Origin: Anaerolineaceae bacterium
Lineage (GTDB): Bacteria; Chloroflexota; Anaerolineae; Aggregatilineales; Phototrophicaceae
Assembly (NCBI GenBank): GCA_028818375.1
Contig: JAPPOB010000001.1
Span: 1-64,000, forward strand
Reading direction: 5' to 3'
DNA length: 64,000 nt
Shown here: positions 1 through 8,448 of the stretch, piece by piece
Layout: each line of letters begins with the position of its first letter
Numbering within the stretch: position 1 is the stretch's first letter
Made by a program: the position numbers and the translations under genes
The notes under the pieces: model-generated
Databases searched by the model: none
Told to the model about the DNA's origin: nothing
The model's input: the letters and a program-made list of their open reading frames with translations, nothing else

Positions 1-87
1 TGTCCCCTTACTTAACGCACTCTTCGGGCCCCTTATCCCTCCCGGCCAGTACATATTTGCTGGCGCCCCCCCACAGGGCTGACAATG

Positions 88-99
88 CCCCCCCCCCCC
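88..99. repeat. C12 homopolymer tract
   Basis: An uninterrupted run of twelve C residues lies in the 242-base non-coding stretch at the left edge, with a seven-C run just before it. No gene is visible in this stretch. The only other feature there is the terminator-like hairpin of the VOC gene. A tract this long is prone to length variation and to sequencing error. Confidence 0.8.
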
Positions 100-186
100 A
101 ATGCTTAACAGTAGGTGAATTGTAACATCGTGTTGCAGGCGGCGGCAACGCAGGCGCGCTGAAGCACTGGAGGGTTTGCGGCCAAC

Positions 187-214
187 AAAAAGAGGCCGCC
201 TTGAATTTGCGGCC
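187..214 (-). terminator. Rho-independent terminator of the VOC gene
   Basis: On the minus strand GGCCGC and GCGGCC form a 6-bp stem around a 9-base loop, followed directly by a T-rich tail (TCTTTTTG). It lies about 30 bases past the stop of the VOC gene. Confidence 0.6.
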
Positions 215-242
215 CCTGTACTATTGAAGCGTTCAGTCGGCG

Positions 243-1052
243 CTACTCGATCCAGGGCTCCGGTTCGTCGAGCTGGATGATGGTGAAGATGGCGCCGGCC
301 GGCTCGCGGATGATGTGGAAGCGGCCAGTGTCGGGCGCTTCCATCGTCTCGTACATCGCTTCGCCGCCCAGTTCCGTGACCTTCCCGACGGCAGCGTCGA
401 TGTCGGCTACGGAGAAATAGACGCTCCAGTGCGCGGGCATGAAGTTGCCGTCGGGCATCTTCCATTCGTCCGTCATTTGCAGGATGCCGCCATTGTTGCG
501 CCCCCGGTTGCGGATGAGCATGTAGCCGGGAGGCCCTTCCTGCGCGTATTCCCAGCCCAGCAGGGCGCCATAGAAGGCCTGGGCCGCCTCGCTGTCGGGC
601 GTGGCCAGTTCATTCCAGGACATGGCGCCAGGGCAATTAACGAGTCCGGCGCCGATGTGCGAACCCGGCTGCCAGAGACTGAGGTTGGCGCCCGTCGGGT
701 CCTTCAGCACCAGCATGCGCCCGTTGTCGGCGACGTCGAAAGGCCCTGACATCACCGTGCCGCCCAGTTCGGTGATGCGCGGCGCCATGGCGTCCACGTC
801 GCCAACGGTGACGTAGTTGTTCCAGAAGGACGGCACTCCCGGCGGGAATCTTTCGTCATCCATCTGGAAGCCGGCGGCGACGTACTGGCCGTCGAGCGAA
901 TACATGGTGTAGACCATGCGCTCGCCCACGGGGAAGTCGACGTAGGACCAACCGAGCAGGCCAGTGAGAAACTGTTTGCTCTTCTCGCTTTCCCTGCTGG
1001 CCAGTTCCGCCCAGGAAAAAGTGCCGTGCGGGTATTTGGTGACCTTGAACAT
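243..1052 (-). CDS. Two-domain VOC (glyoxalase/bleomycin-resistance fold) protein
   Basis: A 269-residue cytosolic protein built of two vicinal-oxygen-chelate domains (about residues 8-125 and 140-262). Each has the shared pattern 'SWxELA....(K/A)xFxxxLLGW' at its start and 'DPTGA' or 'EPAGA' near its end. It resembles the Cfp30B/27-kDa antigen family, whose substrate is uncertain. The start is the ATG preceding FKVTKY, because it has a GGAG ribosome site and because VOC homology begins there; an upstream in-frame ATG would add 57 unrelated residues. It stands alone between terminators on both sides, so it is probably a single transcription unit. Enzyme, resistance or binding function cannot be told from sequence. 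Confidence 0.88.
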   Translation of the reverse strand: MFKVTKYPHGTFSWAELASRESEKSKQFLTGLLGWSYVDFPVGERMVYTMYSLDGQYVAAGFQMDDERFPPGVPSFWNNYVTVGDVDAMAPRITELGGTVMSGPFDVADNGRMLVLKDPTGANLSLWQPGSHIGAGLVNCPGAMSWNELATPDSEAAQAFYGALLGWEYAQEGPPGYMLIRNRGRNNGGILQMTDEWKMPDGNFMPAHWSVYFSVADIDAAVGKVTELGGEAMYETMEAPDTGRFHIIREPAGAIFTIIQLDEPEPWIE

Positions 1053-1081
1053 GAAATTCTCCTCGACGTTGTCGTGAATGC

Positions 1082-1114
1082 AAAAACCAGGGCCTGACCG
1101 GCAGGTCAGGCCCT
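1082..1114 (-). terminator. Strong Rho-independent terminator after the M16 protease gene
   Basis: A perfect 11-bp stem (AGGGCCTGACC with its complement) closes a 4-base loop and is followed on the minus strand by GGTTTTT. It begins 11 bases after the protease stop and separates that gene from the VOC gene. Confidence 0.85.
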
Positions 1115-1125
1115 CGTGAAATCGA

Positions 1126-3972
1126 CTACTCCTCACCCTCGGGGTCCAGCGCCTCCGGGAACAGGGTGGCAAAGAGCCAGGCGTCATCGCGGATGGCGAT
1201 GGCGGCCTGCTCCTGGATGGCATCCGCCGTCAGGTTTTCCCATCTAACCGTGCTTTCCCTGGTGTGGCCATAGTCCTCTTCCAGCCCGATGATGACTCGA
1301 CGAAGCGCGCCCAGCCAGTAGCTGTTTTGCTCGCGCGCTTCCTCGATATTGTTGATCCGCTGCGTGCGGACGCCCTCGACTTCTTCTTCGGTCGGTCCGT
1401 TATCGCGCAGATCGCGCAGGATGTCGAAGGCGGCGGCGCGCAACGCCGGATACTTTTCCGCGTTGGTGAAGGCCACGCCCTGCAGCACGAAGTTACGATT
1501 CGGAATTTCGTTGACGCTGGCTGTGGCGTAGGGCGAATAGGCGCCGCCAAGGTCCTCGCGCAGGTCCTCGGTGAAGCGTTGGTCGGCGATATCTCCCAGC
1601 GCGAGCAAATCGGCCGCGTCCTGCCTGTCACCGGTGAATGCGCCGCCGTAGGCCAGCAGGAAGATGACCTGCTCCTCAACGCCGGCGTAGACGTCCTGCT
1701 CACGGATTTCGTCGGGGAAGGGCAGGGTGTGGTCGACCCAGGCTTCCGTGCCGCCGGCCGTGGGCAGATTCCCCAGATAACGCTGCGCCAGATCGCGCAC
1801 GTCATCATGTTCGAAACTGCCGACCAGGGCGAAGGTGAAATCCCCGGCTTCCTGCCAACGGGCGCGCCAGCCGGCGAAGGCCTCGGCGGAATCCAGCGCT
1901 TCCATTTCCTCCACGGTGGCCGGCCGGTATCGCGGCGATTCATTGCCGTAGGTCATCAGTTCATTGATGGCGTCGGTCAGGGCGACGATGGGGTTGAGAT
2001 CGCGGTTCTTCAGCGCGTCAATTTGGCGGCTGCGGGCGGATTCGAAGGCGCCCTCATCAAGCCGGGGTTCGGTAAGGTAGAGCCAGACAAGCTGGAAGAG
2101 CGTTTCCAGTTCGTCGTTGTTGGCGAAACCGCCAACGCGCTCGTGCGTGCCGGAAACCGACAGACTGGCTCCAACCGTACGACCGCTGAGATATCGTTCC
2201 AGTTGGTCCTGGCTGATGTCGCCGATACCGCTCTGTTGCACGACGCCGTTGACAAAGGTGGCGCCCAGGTACGCTTCGTCGCTGAACAGACCCGTGCCGC
2301 CCGGACTGAGACCCGAAAGCGAGACTTCCCGTTCCGCAAGGTCCGTGGGCATGAGCAACAGGCGGACCCCGTTGGCGAACGTCCATTCGGTCAAGGGCCA
2401 TTCGGCTCCCTCGATGACCTGTTCGGACACGATGGCGGCGGGTTCAGGCGGCGAATCCAGCAGGGTCGCCACGGTCTCGATTTCCTGGTAGGCGGCGACA
2501 TCACGGGTAGCGCCCAGTTCCGCCTGCAACGCAGTCTCGTCGGGCAGGACGTCCAGCGAGCGCTCCGGCCCGAAGAGCAGCAAAACACGTTCCTGCGGCT
2601 CCAGCAGAAGTCCGGAGAGTTCATTCATGGTCTCCAGGTTCAACTGCGGCAGCAATTCATTGACCAGTTCCAGTTCCACCTCGATGCCCGGTGAGATCTC
2701 GTCCTCAAGGAAGTGTCGCCGGTATTCGTTCGCGATGGACGTGTTCTCGCGGAATTCCTTTTCTTCGAGGGCATTCTCGTAGAACTGCAGGCGGTCCGCC
2801 TTCGCGTCCGCCAGCTCGCCTTCGGTGAAGCCATCGCGGCGTATTCTTTCGAGCTCATCAAGGACGGCGGCAAGAGCCGCGATCACTCCGTCCTCGGTGC
2901 TGTAAACAGTGAAGCCGTGGATGGCGACGTTGCCCAGTGTGCCGCCGCCAAAGCCCGAAGCCTGCAGGAAAGGTGCATCCGCCTTGCGTTGTCTTTCCTG
3001 CAATCGTTCATTCAGCATGGCGTAAAAGAGGGAGTCGCGCTGGAGATCGCGATAGTCACCAAGGGTGACCAGACCGGTACCGTCCACCTTGCGAAACAGC
3101 TGGACAGCCGTGACCGGCAGTTCCGGGTCTGTGATGACGCCCACGCGGGTGTCCGAATGGCGTTCGTTGTCGAATTCCTGCGGCATGGGCGCGTCCGGCG
3201 GGCTGGTGAGGGGGCCAAAGTGCTCTCGAATGCGCGCTTCGGCATCGGCCACGTCGACGTCGCCGACGATGATGATCGCCATCAGTTCCGGCCGGTACCA
3301 GGTTTCGTAGAACTGGCGCAGTTGTTCCGTCGGGGCGCTTTCAACAACGCTCATGTCGCCACCGATGATGTCCCGGGTTACATAGCGCGATTCTTCACCG
3401 AGAATGACGGGCCATGCCTTTTCATTGATGCGGCCGGAGGCGTTTTGCTGGCGCTGACGCCACTCCTCAATGATGACGCCGACTTCCTTTTCGACTTCCA
3501 CGGGGTCAAGCGTGGCGTTGATGGCCCAGTCGAGCAGCACGTCGTAGGCGGTGTCATACAGCTCGGGGTTGGTCGTATCGACGCTAAGTAGATAAACGGT
3601 CGCTTCATGGGAGGTGAAGGCGTTGAGGTCCGGGCCGAATTCCATGCCGTTCAGTTCGAAAAAGTCGATGAGTTCATTGGCCGGAAAGCTCTCGGTGCCG
3701 TTGAACATCATGTGCTCGAGGAAATGGGCGAGCCCGAGTTGCTCTTCCGTTTCCTGCAGGGCGCCCACGCGCAGGGCCAGTTGCATTTCCGCGCGTCCGG
3801 CGGGCTGCTCATGTTGCTGGATATAGTAGGTCAGGCCATTTTCCAGAATGCCGTAGTGAACGTCAGGCGTGAGAGGGAGTGTGGCGTCACGGTCGAAAAC
3901 ATCCTGTGCCAACACACCGCCGGTTGCTACCAGAAGGCAAACTACTGCAAAGGCAATTCTTCCGAAAATCAA
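1126..3972 (-). CDS. Secreted M16 family zinc metalloprotease (PqqL/insulinase type)
   Basis: A 948-residue peptidase of the M16 family, which cleaves peptides inside a two-half clamshell. The inverted zinc motif HFLEH (about residue 83) is followed by the distal metal-ligand region 'SHEATVYLLS'. A second, inactive M16 half fills the C-terminal part, giving the usual full length of about 930-950 residues. The N-terminus has an export signal (RIAFAVVCLLVATGGVLAQ), so it acts outside the membrane. The start is a TTG eight bases after GGGGAG; it puts the signal peptide at the very N-terminus, whereas the longer frame adds 12 charged residues. It lies 216 bases downstream of pdxS and ends in a strong terminator. 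Confidence 0.92.
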   Translation of the reverse strand: MIFGRIAFAVVCLLVATGGVLAQDVFDRDATLPLTPDVHYGILENGLTYYIQQHEQPAGRAEMQLALRVGALQETEEQLGLAHFLEHMMFNGTESFPANELIDFFELNGMEFGPDLNAFTSHEATVYLLSVDTTNPELYDTAYDVLLDWAINATLDPVEVEKEVGVIIEEWRQRQQNASGRINEKAWPVILGEESRYVTRDIIGGDMSVVESAPTEQLRQFYETWYRPELMAIIIVGDVDVADAEARIREHFGPLTSPPDAPMPQEFDNERHSDTRVGVITDPELPVTAVQLFRKVDGTGLVTLGDYRDLQRDSLFYAMLNERLQERQRKADAPFLQASGFGGGTLGNVAIHGFTVYSTEDGVIAALAAVLDELERIRRDGFTEGELADAKADRLQFYENALEEKEFRENTSIANEYRRHFLEDEISPGIEVELELVNELLPQLNLETMNELSGLLLEPQERVLLLFGPERSLDVLPDETALQAELGATRDVAAYQEIETVATLLDSPPEPAAIVSEQVIEGAEWPLTEWTFANGVRLLLMPTDLAEREVSLSGLSPGGTGLFSDEAYLGATFVNGVVQQSGIGDISQDQLERYLSGRTVGASLSVSGTHERVGGFANNDELETLFQLVWLYLTEPRLDEGAFESARSRQIDALKNRDLNPIVALTDAINELMTYGNESPRYRPATVEEMEALDSAEAFAGWRARWQEAGDFTFALVGSFEHDDVRDLAQRYLGNLPTAGGTEAWVDHTLPFPDEIREQDVYAGVEEQVIFLLAYGGAFTGDRQDAADLLALGDIADQRFTEDLREDLGGAYSPYATASVNEIPNRNFVLQGVAFTNAEKYPALRAAAFDILRDLRDNGPTEEEVEGVRTQRINNIEEAREQNSYWLGALRRVIIGLEEDYGHTRESTVRWENLTADAIQEQAAIAIRDDAWLFATLFPEALDPEGEE

Positions 3973-4188
3973 GACACACTCTCCCCGGGAATCGTCAAAC
4001 GTCAACAACGTCTACCTTATCACAGGCCTGGAGCCGGCGTGTGAGTCTTGCATAAGCAAGGATTGCTGCAGGGTTTCAGGCCAGGAGCGGGGGGCGCCAG
4101 GCAAAACAATGGCACCAGGCCGCCTCTCTGTGGCCCTCCGGGGAAGTCGTCAACAGACCGTTACCGCCCAGGGCCGGGGCGAACGGCG

Positions 4189-5094
4189 TTACCAGCCGCG
4201 TTTGCCCAGTACGACTTGTTCCGGTCCCACCGCGATGCCCGACATGGGGTCTCCCAGGTCCCGACTGACGCGCAGGAGCGCGTCTGCATCCCGAAAGTGC
4301 GTCACGGCCTCAACGATGGCGCGGGCGCGTTTGGCCGGATCACCACTCTTGAATATGCCGGAGCCGACGAACACGCCGTCCACGCCCAGTTGCATCATAA
4401 GGGCGGCATCCGCCGGCGTGGCAACACCACCGGCGGCGAAGTTGACGACCGGCATGCGGCCCAGTTGCGCCGTTTCCCGCACGAGATGCAAGGGCGCGCG
4501 GATTTCCTTCGCATAGCTGTAGAGTTCGTCTTCGTTCATACTCGCAAGGTGGCGGATTTCGCCATTGACGGCGCGGGCATGTCGCACGGCCTCGACCACG
4601 TCTCCCGTGCCGGCCTCCCCCTTGGTGCGCATCATGGCGGCGCCTTCGCCGATTCGACGCAGGGCCTCGCCCAGGTTGCGGCAGCCGCAAACAAAGGGCA
4701 CGCCAAACACAGCCTTGTTGATGTGATGCTCCTCGTCGGCCGGGGTCAGCACTTCACTTTCGTCGATGTAGTCGACGCCCAGGGACTCCAGGATCTGCGC
4801 CTCAACGAAGTGACCGATGCGCACCTTGGCCATGACGGGGATCGAGACTGCTTCCATAATTCGGCTGATCAGGCCGGGATCGCTCATACGCGCGACACCG
4901 CCCTGGGCGCGAATGTCGGCGGGGACGCGCTCAAGCGCCATCACGGAGCAGGCGCCGGCGTCTTCGGCAATGATGGCCTGTTCGGGCGTGACCACGTCCA
5001 TGATCACACCGCCCTTGAGCATTTGCGCCAGACCCGCTTTCAGGCGGAAGCTGGCCACTTCAGAAGCACTCTGTCTGTTTCCGTTGCTGACCAT
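4189..5094 (-). CDS. pdxS: Pyridoxal 5'-phosphate synthase, lyase subunit PdxS
   Basis: A 301-residue PdxS (Pdx1/SNZ). It forms pyridoxal 5'-phosphate from ribose 5-phosphate, glyceraldehyde 3-phosphate and ammonia in the DXP-independent route. Visible signatures are the ribose-5-phosphate Schiff-base lysine in 'VMAKVRIGH', the second lysine in 'RTKGEAGTG', the N-terminal 'GGVIMDVV' and the phosphate-binding '[11 protein letters not shown]'. Length is normal. The ribosome site is GAAAGGAACGG. The glutaminase partner PdxT, which normally supplies ammonia and is often the next gene, is not in this window; the next gene is an M16 protease. A CAACTG-N6-CAGTTG palindrome lies upstream. Confidence 0.97.
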   Translation of the reverse strand: MVSNGNRQSASEVASFRLKAGLAQMLKGGVIMDVVTPEQAIIAEDAGACSVMALERVPADIRAQGGVARMSDPGLISRIMEAVSIPVMAKVRIGHFVEAQILESLGVDYIDESEVLTPADEEHHINKAVFGVPFVCGCRNLGEALRRIGEGAAMMRTKGEAGTGDVVEAVRHARAVNGEIRHLASMNEDELYSYAKEIRAPLHLVRETAQLGRMPVVNFAAGGVATPADAALMMQLGVDGVFVGSGIFKSGDPAKRARAIVEAVTHFRDADALLRVSRDLGDPMSGIAVGPEQVVLGKRGW

Positions 5095-5142
5095 TTTCCG
5101 TTCCTTTCTCTGGTTCCTGCCAGCCTACGAAGGCCGCCAGGC

Positions 5143-5160
5143 CAACTGTATGTCCAGTTG
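5143..5160. promoter_or_regulatory. CAACTG-N6-CAGTTG palindrome upstream of pdxS
   Basis: Perfect 6-base inverted arms with a 6-base spacer sit 49-66 bases upstream of the pdxS start, a plausible operator position. No clean -35/-10 pair could be assigned around it, and no regulator gene is adjacent. Confidence 0.3.
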
Positions 5161-5186
5161 AGTCCAATCAAAAACTGGCGAAACAT

Positions 5187-6221
5187 TTACTGCCGGGGCC
5201 GCACGTCGAAAGCGCTTTCGTCCCGCGTCCGGTCCGGATAAAGCAGGTCAAGCGCGTCCTGCTCCATTTCCCACAACTCCAGTTCTGCGTGCTTGCGCAA
5301 CAGACGCAGGAGTCGGGGGTAGCCATCCAGTTGCTCGCGGGCCCAGTCGCGTGAGAATGCCCCGTTGCGAATGTCGTCCAGCGTCAGACTCATGAGGGTC
5401 GCCAGACGATTGTCCTGAAAACGCTCCAGTCGGCTGAAGAGACCGTACTGGCTGGTGAGCGACATGGTACGCAGGGCCGGGAAAAACCCTTCGCGGCCCG
5501 CACGGCGCATCAGGTCTTCCAGTTCGCCGGAAAGGTACAGGTCGATGAACGTGGCCTCGGGTGGGTAACCATGGTCAATCAGGACCTGGCCAGCCGTCTG
5601 GATGGCGTTCTGCAGCACCGGCATCACTGCCTGCTGCATGAAGAGGTCCAGTTCAGCCTCCAGGGTGAAACTGATTTCGATGCCGCCGGCATCGCCCCGC
5701 AGGGAGCCCACCGCCCTTGCCAGCGCCAGCAGACTGCGCCATGCGCGGCCGCTGGCATCCTGGTGCACGGAAAGAAAGCAAAAGAAACCACGCTCCGCCA
5801 GATAACGCTCGCGCACGGCCAGGCCGATGGTCCTTGGCGCCAGCAGGGCGACGTCGACCATCGGCGGGGGCTCGATAAAGCCGAATGCGATGTTGCTGGC
5901 GCTGGCGAAGACCAGCATGTCGCCGCGCGTCAGCCAGGGTGAAATATCGCGCAGGAAAACAGTCTGCATGATTTCGTCCGGCAGCAGGAGAAAGATCAGG
6001 TCCGAGTTTCGCACCAGATCTGGCAGCGGAACGGGGCGAAAGCCTTCGCGGCGGGCAAGGGTCTGGCGTTCGCTGTCACGTTCACTGAGCACAATGTCCA
6101 GGCCGCTGTCACGCAGATTGAGTGCGATGGGGCGCCCCAGGTTGCCGTAGCCGATGATCCCCGTCCGGCGGCCGGCGAGGTCATCAAGGTTGGCGTCTTC
6201 TGCGCGGAATATCTTCTTCAT
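5187..6221 (-). CDS. Ketol-acid reductoisomerase-like protein with altered active site
   Basis: A 344-residue protein with the fold order of class I ketol-acid reductoisomerase (IlvC). A Rossmann domain (GYGNLG at 24-29, 'FLLLPDE' near 78, 'SVHQDASGRA' near 151) is followed by a helical knotted domain ('LDLFMQQAVMPVL', 'LTSQYGLFSRLERF'). Key residues differ: the catalytic His of 'FAHGFN' is Ser107, the Lys of 'APKG' is Arg130, and the metal-binding Glu of 'DLFGEQ' is Gln196 although its Asp (192) remains. Genuine KARI activity is therefore doubtful. The ATG overlaps the upstream GNAT stop (ATGA), so the two are translationally coupled. It could be a hydroxyacid or imine reductase, or a regulatory paralogue. 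No other ilv gene is nearby. Confidence 0.75.
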   Translation of the reverse strand: MKKIFRAEDANLDDLAGRRTGIIGYGNLGRPIALNLRDSGLDIVLSERDSERQTLARREGFRPVPLPDLVRNSDLIFLLLPDEIMQTVFLRDISPWLTRGDMLVFASASNIAFGFIEPPPMVDVALLAPRTIGLAVRERYLAERGFFCFLSVHQDASGRAWRSLLALARAVGSLRGDAGGIEISFTLEAELDLFMQQAVMPVLQNAIQTAGQVLIDHGYPPEATFIDLYLSGELEDLMRRAGREGFFPALRTMSLTSQYGLFSRLERFQDNRLATLMSLTLDDIRNGAFSRDWAREQLDGYPRLLRLLRKHAELELWEMEQDALDLLYPDRTRDESAFDVRPRQ

Positions 6222-7096
6222 ATCGCTGCGTCGTTTTCCGGAATTCGTTGTGACCACACCTGGTAATCCGGTCCGGTATGCCGAAAACCAAAGCGACGGT
6301 AGAGGCGCAGCGAACGCCGGTTGTGTCTCTGGGTGTTGACGCTCAGCGACGTAAGGCCGCGCCTCCTGCAGCGGTGCATGACGTCAGCCAGTATGCGCGC
6401 TCCGTGGCCCATCCCCTGGTGGTCCGGATGAACGGCGAGGCGCGACAGATGCGCTTCGTCATGGTCGCGCGTGGTGATCTGGCAGGCTCGAATGACCCCG
6501 TTCAGCTCCATAACGGTGAAGCTGGCGGCTCGTCGCAGCGCGTGGCGAAGGTCCCTGGCGGGCATGCGCCAGTGCGGCGGGAACGCGGCCTCGTCCAGGG
6601 CCAGCAGAGGGTCGAGGTCGTCGTCGGTGGCCGGACGAATGTGCCCCGTGCCAGAGGGGCAGGGTGGCGCAATGTGCAGGGGCCTGCCCAGGGTGATGAC
6701 CTGTTCTTCAATTGTGAAAGCGCTGGCCGGCAGACAGGCTCGCAACCAGTCCTGGCCGTCGTCCAGCAGATGGACCTCGCGCACGCCCTGCTGCTGCAGG
6801 ACGGGCCCAAGGCACTGCCAGAGGTCGGGGAAGGCGAGGGCGGCGTCCACGTCGTCGGCCAGGGCGCAGATTTGTAGCCAGGTGCAGCCGGCGTGGGGCG
6901 GCGCACAGGCCAGCAGGCCGGCAAGTCGGTCACCCTGCCACAGGACGCGCGTCCAGGCGGGGTCCTGCCGCAACCAGTCGGAGTTGTCGCTCCAGTGCAG
7001 CCTGGTGGCGACGCGTCGGCTGCTGTAGAGTAGTTCCTGGATGCGCGCGGGGGAGGCCAGAGTATGTGGTTGGCTCAAGAAAGAAGTGTCTACCAA
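6218..7096 (-). CDS. GNAT family N-acetyltransferase (two-domain)
   Basis: A 292-residue acetyl-CoA-dependent acyltransferase. The C-terminal GNAT domain (about 150-285) is well kept: 'LSRLAVHPDHQGMGHGARIL' carries the acetyl-CoA pyrophosphate loop, and 'NTQRHNRRSLRLYRRFGF' is the usual motif B with its Tyr. The N-terminal half (about 20-140) looks like a degenerate second GNAT domain without a clear cofactor loop. The start is TTG, overlapping the end of the upstream ATPase gene by 7 bases; an internal in-frame start is possible. It lies late in the dnaB operon and is coupled to the KARI-like gene. The substrate is unknown. Confidence 0.8.
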   Translation of the reverse strand: MVDTSFLSQPHTLASPARIQELLYSSRRVATRLHWSDNSDWLRQDPAWTRVLWQGDRLAGLLACAPPHAGCTWLQICALADDVDAALAFPDLWQCLGPVLQQQGVREVHLLDDGQDWLRACLPASAFTIEEQVITLGRPLHIAPPCPSGTGHIRPATDDDLDPLLALDEAAFPPHWRMPARDLRHALRRAASFTVMELNGVIRACQITTRDHDEAHLSRLAVHPDHQGMGHGARILADVMHRCRRRGLTSLSVNTQRHNRRSLRLYRRFGFRHTGPDYQVWSQRIPENDAAI

Positions 7097-8448
7097 CGGG
7101 CCCTGCTTCGTTTTATGCGCTTGGCGTAAGAACTTGAAGTAATTGCCAGGATCTGACAGCGTCTTTGATCAATAAATCGGGTAGCAATTCGTTCATCCAA
7201 TTCTTCTACCATGTTTGCCGAGGTAAATACAGTTGGCAGAACTGCCATGTACCGATGTTCCACCAGCTGAAAGAATTTTTCCCGTACCCAGGGAGTGTCA
7301 TGGCTCGCAGTAATGTCGTCCAATATTAGCAAGGCAACTTCTTTCACTTGTTGGAAACGTTTATAAAATGTGAAAGAAGTGTTTTCTTCAAAGGATACAC
7401 GAAGCCAGTCCATTAGATCGGGAACAGTGCAGAAAAACACGTCATTGCCAACGTCAGTCTGATGATTGGCAATTGAAGCAGCTATGTGAGTCTTTCCGCA
7501 ACCGGAGTCGCCCAGTAACACCAACCATCCCTTTGGCTCAGTAGCAAAGACATTTGCACGATGCCAAACATCCTTCAGGTTGTTTAGCTCGTCTTCATCT
7601 TCTCCAATTCTGTAGTCGAAATTCTCGAAAGACATGTCAGCGTAGATTCGTGGACTGGTCAACTGGAGCTGTTGTATTGCGCGCGGTGTGCGGAAATCGG
7701 GAGCAGTGATACTGATGTATCTAATCAATTCGTCATCAAGCATCCGGCTGCGAATGCGGCCATCAATGCTGTCCAGATCTGCATTTGTCGTGATTATTGT
7801 TGGCAGTTTGTGGCTATGGCGATGGTTAAGCAATTGAAAAAGTTTCTCGACAACCCACGGCCTTGGATTTTCTGTTCCAAGATCGTCAAGAATTAGAAGG
7901 TGACAATCGCGGATTCGGTCAAACATCTCGTCGAACTCAACTTCTGAAGAAGCCCTAAATGTACTTCTCAAATGGTCCAGAAGATCTGGAACCGTCAGAA
8001 ACAATACAACATCTCCTTTCGCGAGACGCTCGTTGCCCACGGCAGCAGCGAGATGAGTCTTGCCGCTTCCGTAATTTCCCCTCAAAAGCAGCCAACCTGA
8101 TGGATCACGAGAGAAATTTCGCGCGCTGTCTCGAGCAAATCTAAGTGACCTGTTTTGGTTCAAACTGTATCTGGGAATTGACACTTCGAAATTGTCGAAA
8201 CTTTTGTCGGAATGAATCTCAAGATTGCTTAGTCGGCGCAACCGTTTCTGCCTTTCCCAATCTATTGAAACGGGATAGTGGGGACAGCGAAAAAGCTTTC
8301 CAAAGTCGGTGTGGCCGAAAGGTACATCGTGGCTAATCGCTCCCAGACCGTCACAGAGAGGTTCTTCTCCGCAAATATTACAGCGCGCGATTTTACTCGC
8401 AGTTTGCGATGAACTCTGCATAGCGTCCGCTGACAAAGCGTCGCCCAT
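7090..8448 (-). CDS. Tandem DnaC/DnaI-like AAA+ ATPase (helicase loader candidate)
   Basis: A 452-residue protein. An N-terminal zinc-site region (C23, C26, C55, H57, around 'DVPFGHTDFGKLF') is followed by two complete DnaC-type AAA+ modules. Module 1 has Walker A GNYGSGKTH (124-132), Walker B LLILDDLG and the Arg-finger region RIRSR. Module 2 has Walker A GDSGCGKTH (313-321), Walker B LLILDDI and RIATR. Each module starts with a matching 'SF(D/E)NF' segment, so it is an internal duplication. DnaC/DnaI loads DnaB, and dnaB lies two genes upstream. The ATG is chosen for its GGGAAGGACAG ribosome site; it overlaps dnaD by 56 bases. The gene is clearly AT-richer than its neighbours (19 of 60 bases are G/C at 7321-7380), which suggests transfer. 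Confidence 0.88.
   Translation of the reverse strand: MGDALSADAMQSSSQTASKIARCNICGEEPLCDGLGAISHDVPFGHTDFGKLFRCPHYPVSIDWERQKRLRRLSNLEIHSDKSFDNFEVSIPRYSLNQNRSLRFARDSARNFSRDPSGWLLLRGNYGSGKTHLAAAVGNERLAKGDVVLFLTVPDLLDHLRSTFRASSEVEFDEMFDRIRDCHLLILDDLGTENPRPWVVEKLFQLLNHRHSHKLPTIITTNADLDSIDGRIRSRMLDDELIRYISITAPDFRTPRAIQQLQLTSPRIYADMSFENFDYRIGEDEDELNNLKDVWHRANVFATEPKGWLVLLGDSGCGKTHIAASIANHQTDVGNDVFFCTVPDLMDWLRVSFEENTSFTFYKRFQQVKEVALLILDDITASHDTPWVREKFFQLVEHRYMAVLPTVFTSANMVEELDERIATRFIDQRRCQILAITSSSYAKRIKRSRARW

Noticed and set aside
1..242. Search for a small gene or RNA at the left edge.
   Set aside because: Only homopolymer C runs and the VOC terminator were found; no frame with a ribosome site and no tRNA-like fold.
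1264..2694. A 476-codon plus-strand open frame opposite the M16 protease.
   Set aside because: The protease has a signal peptide, HxxEH motif and full family length; the opposite frame has none of these.
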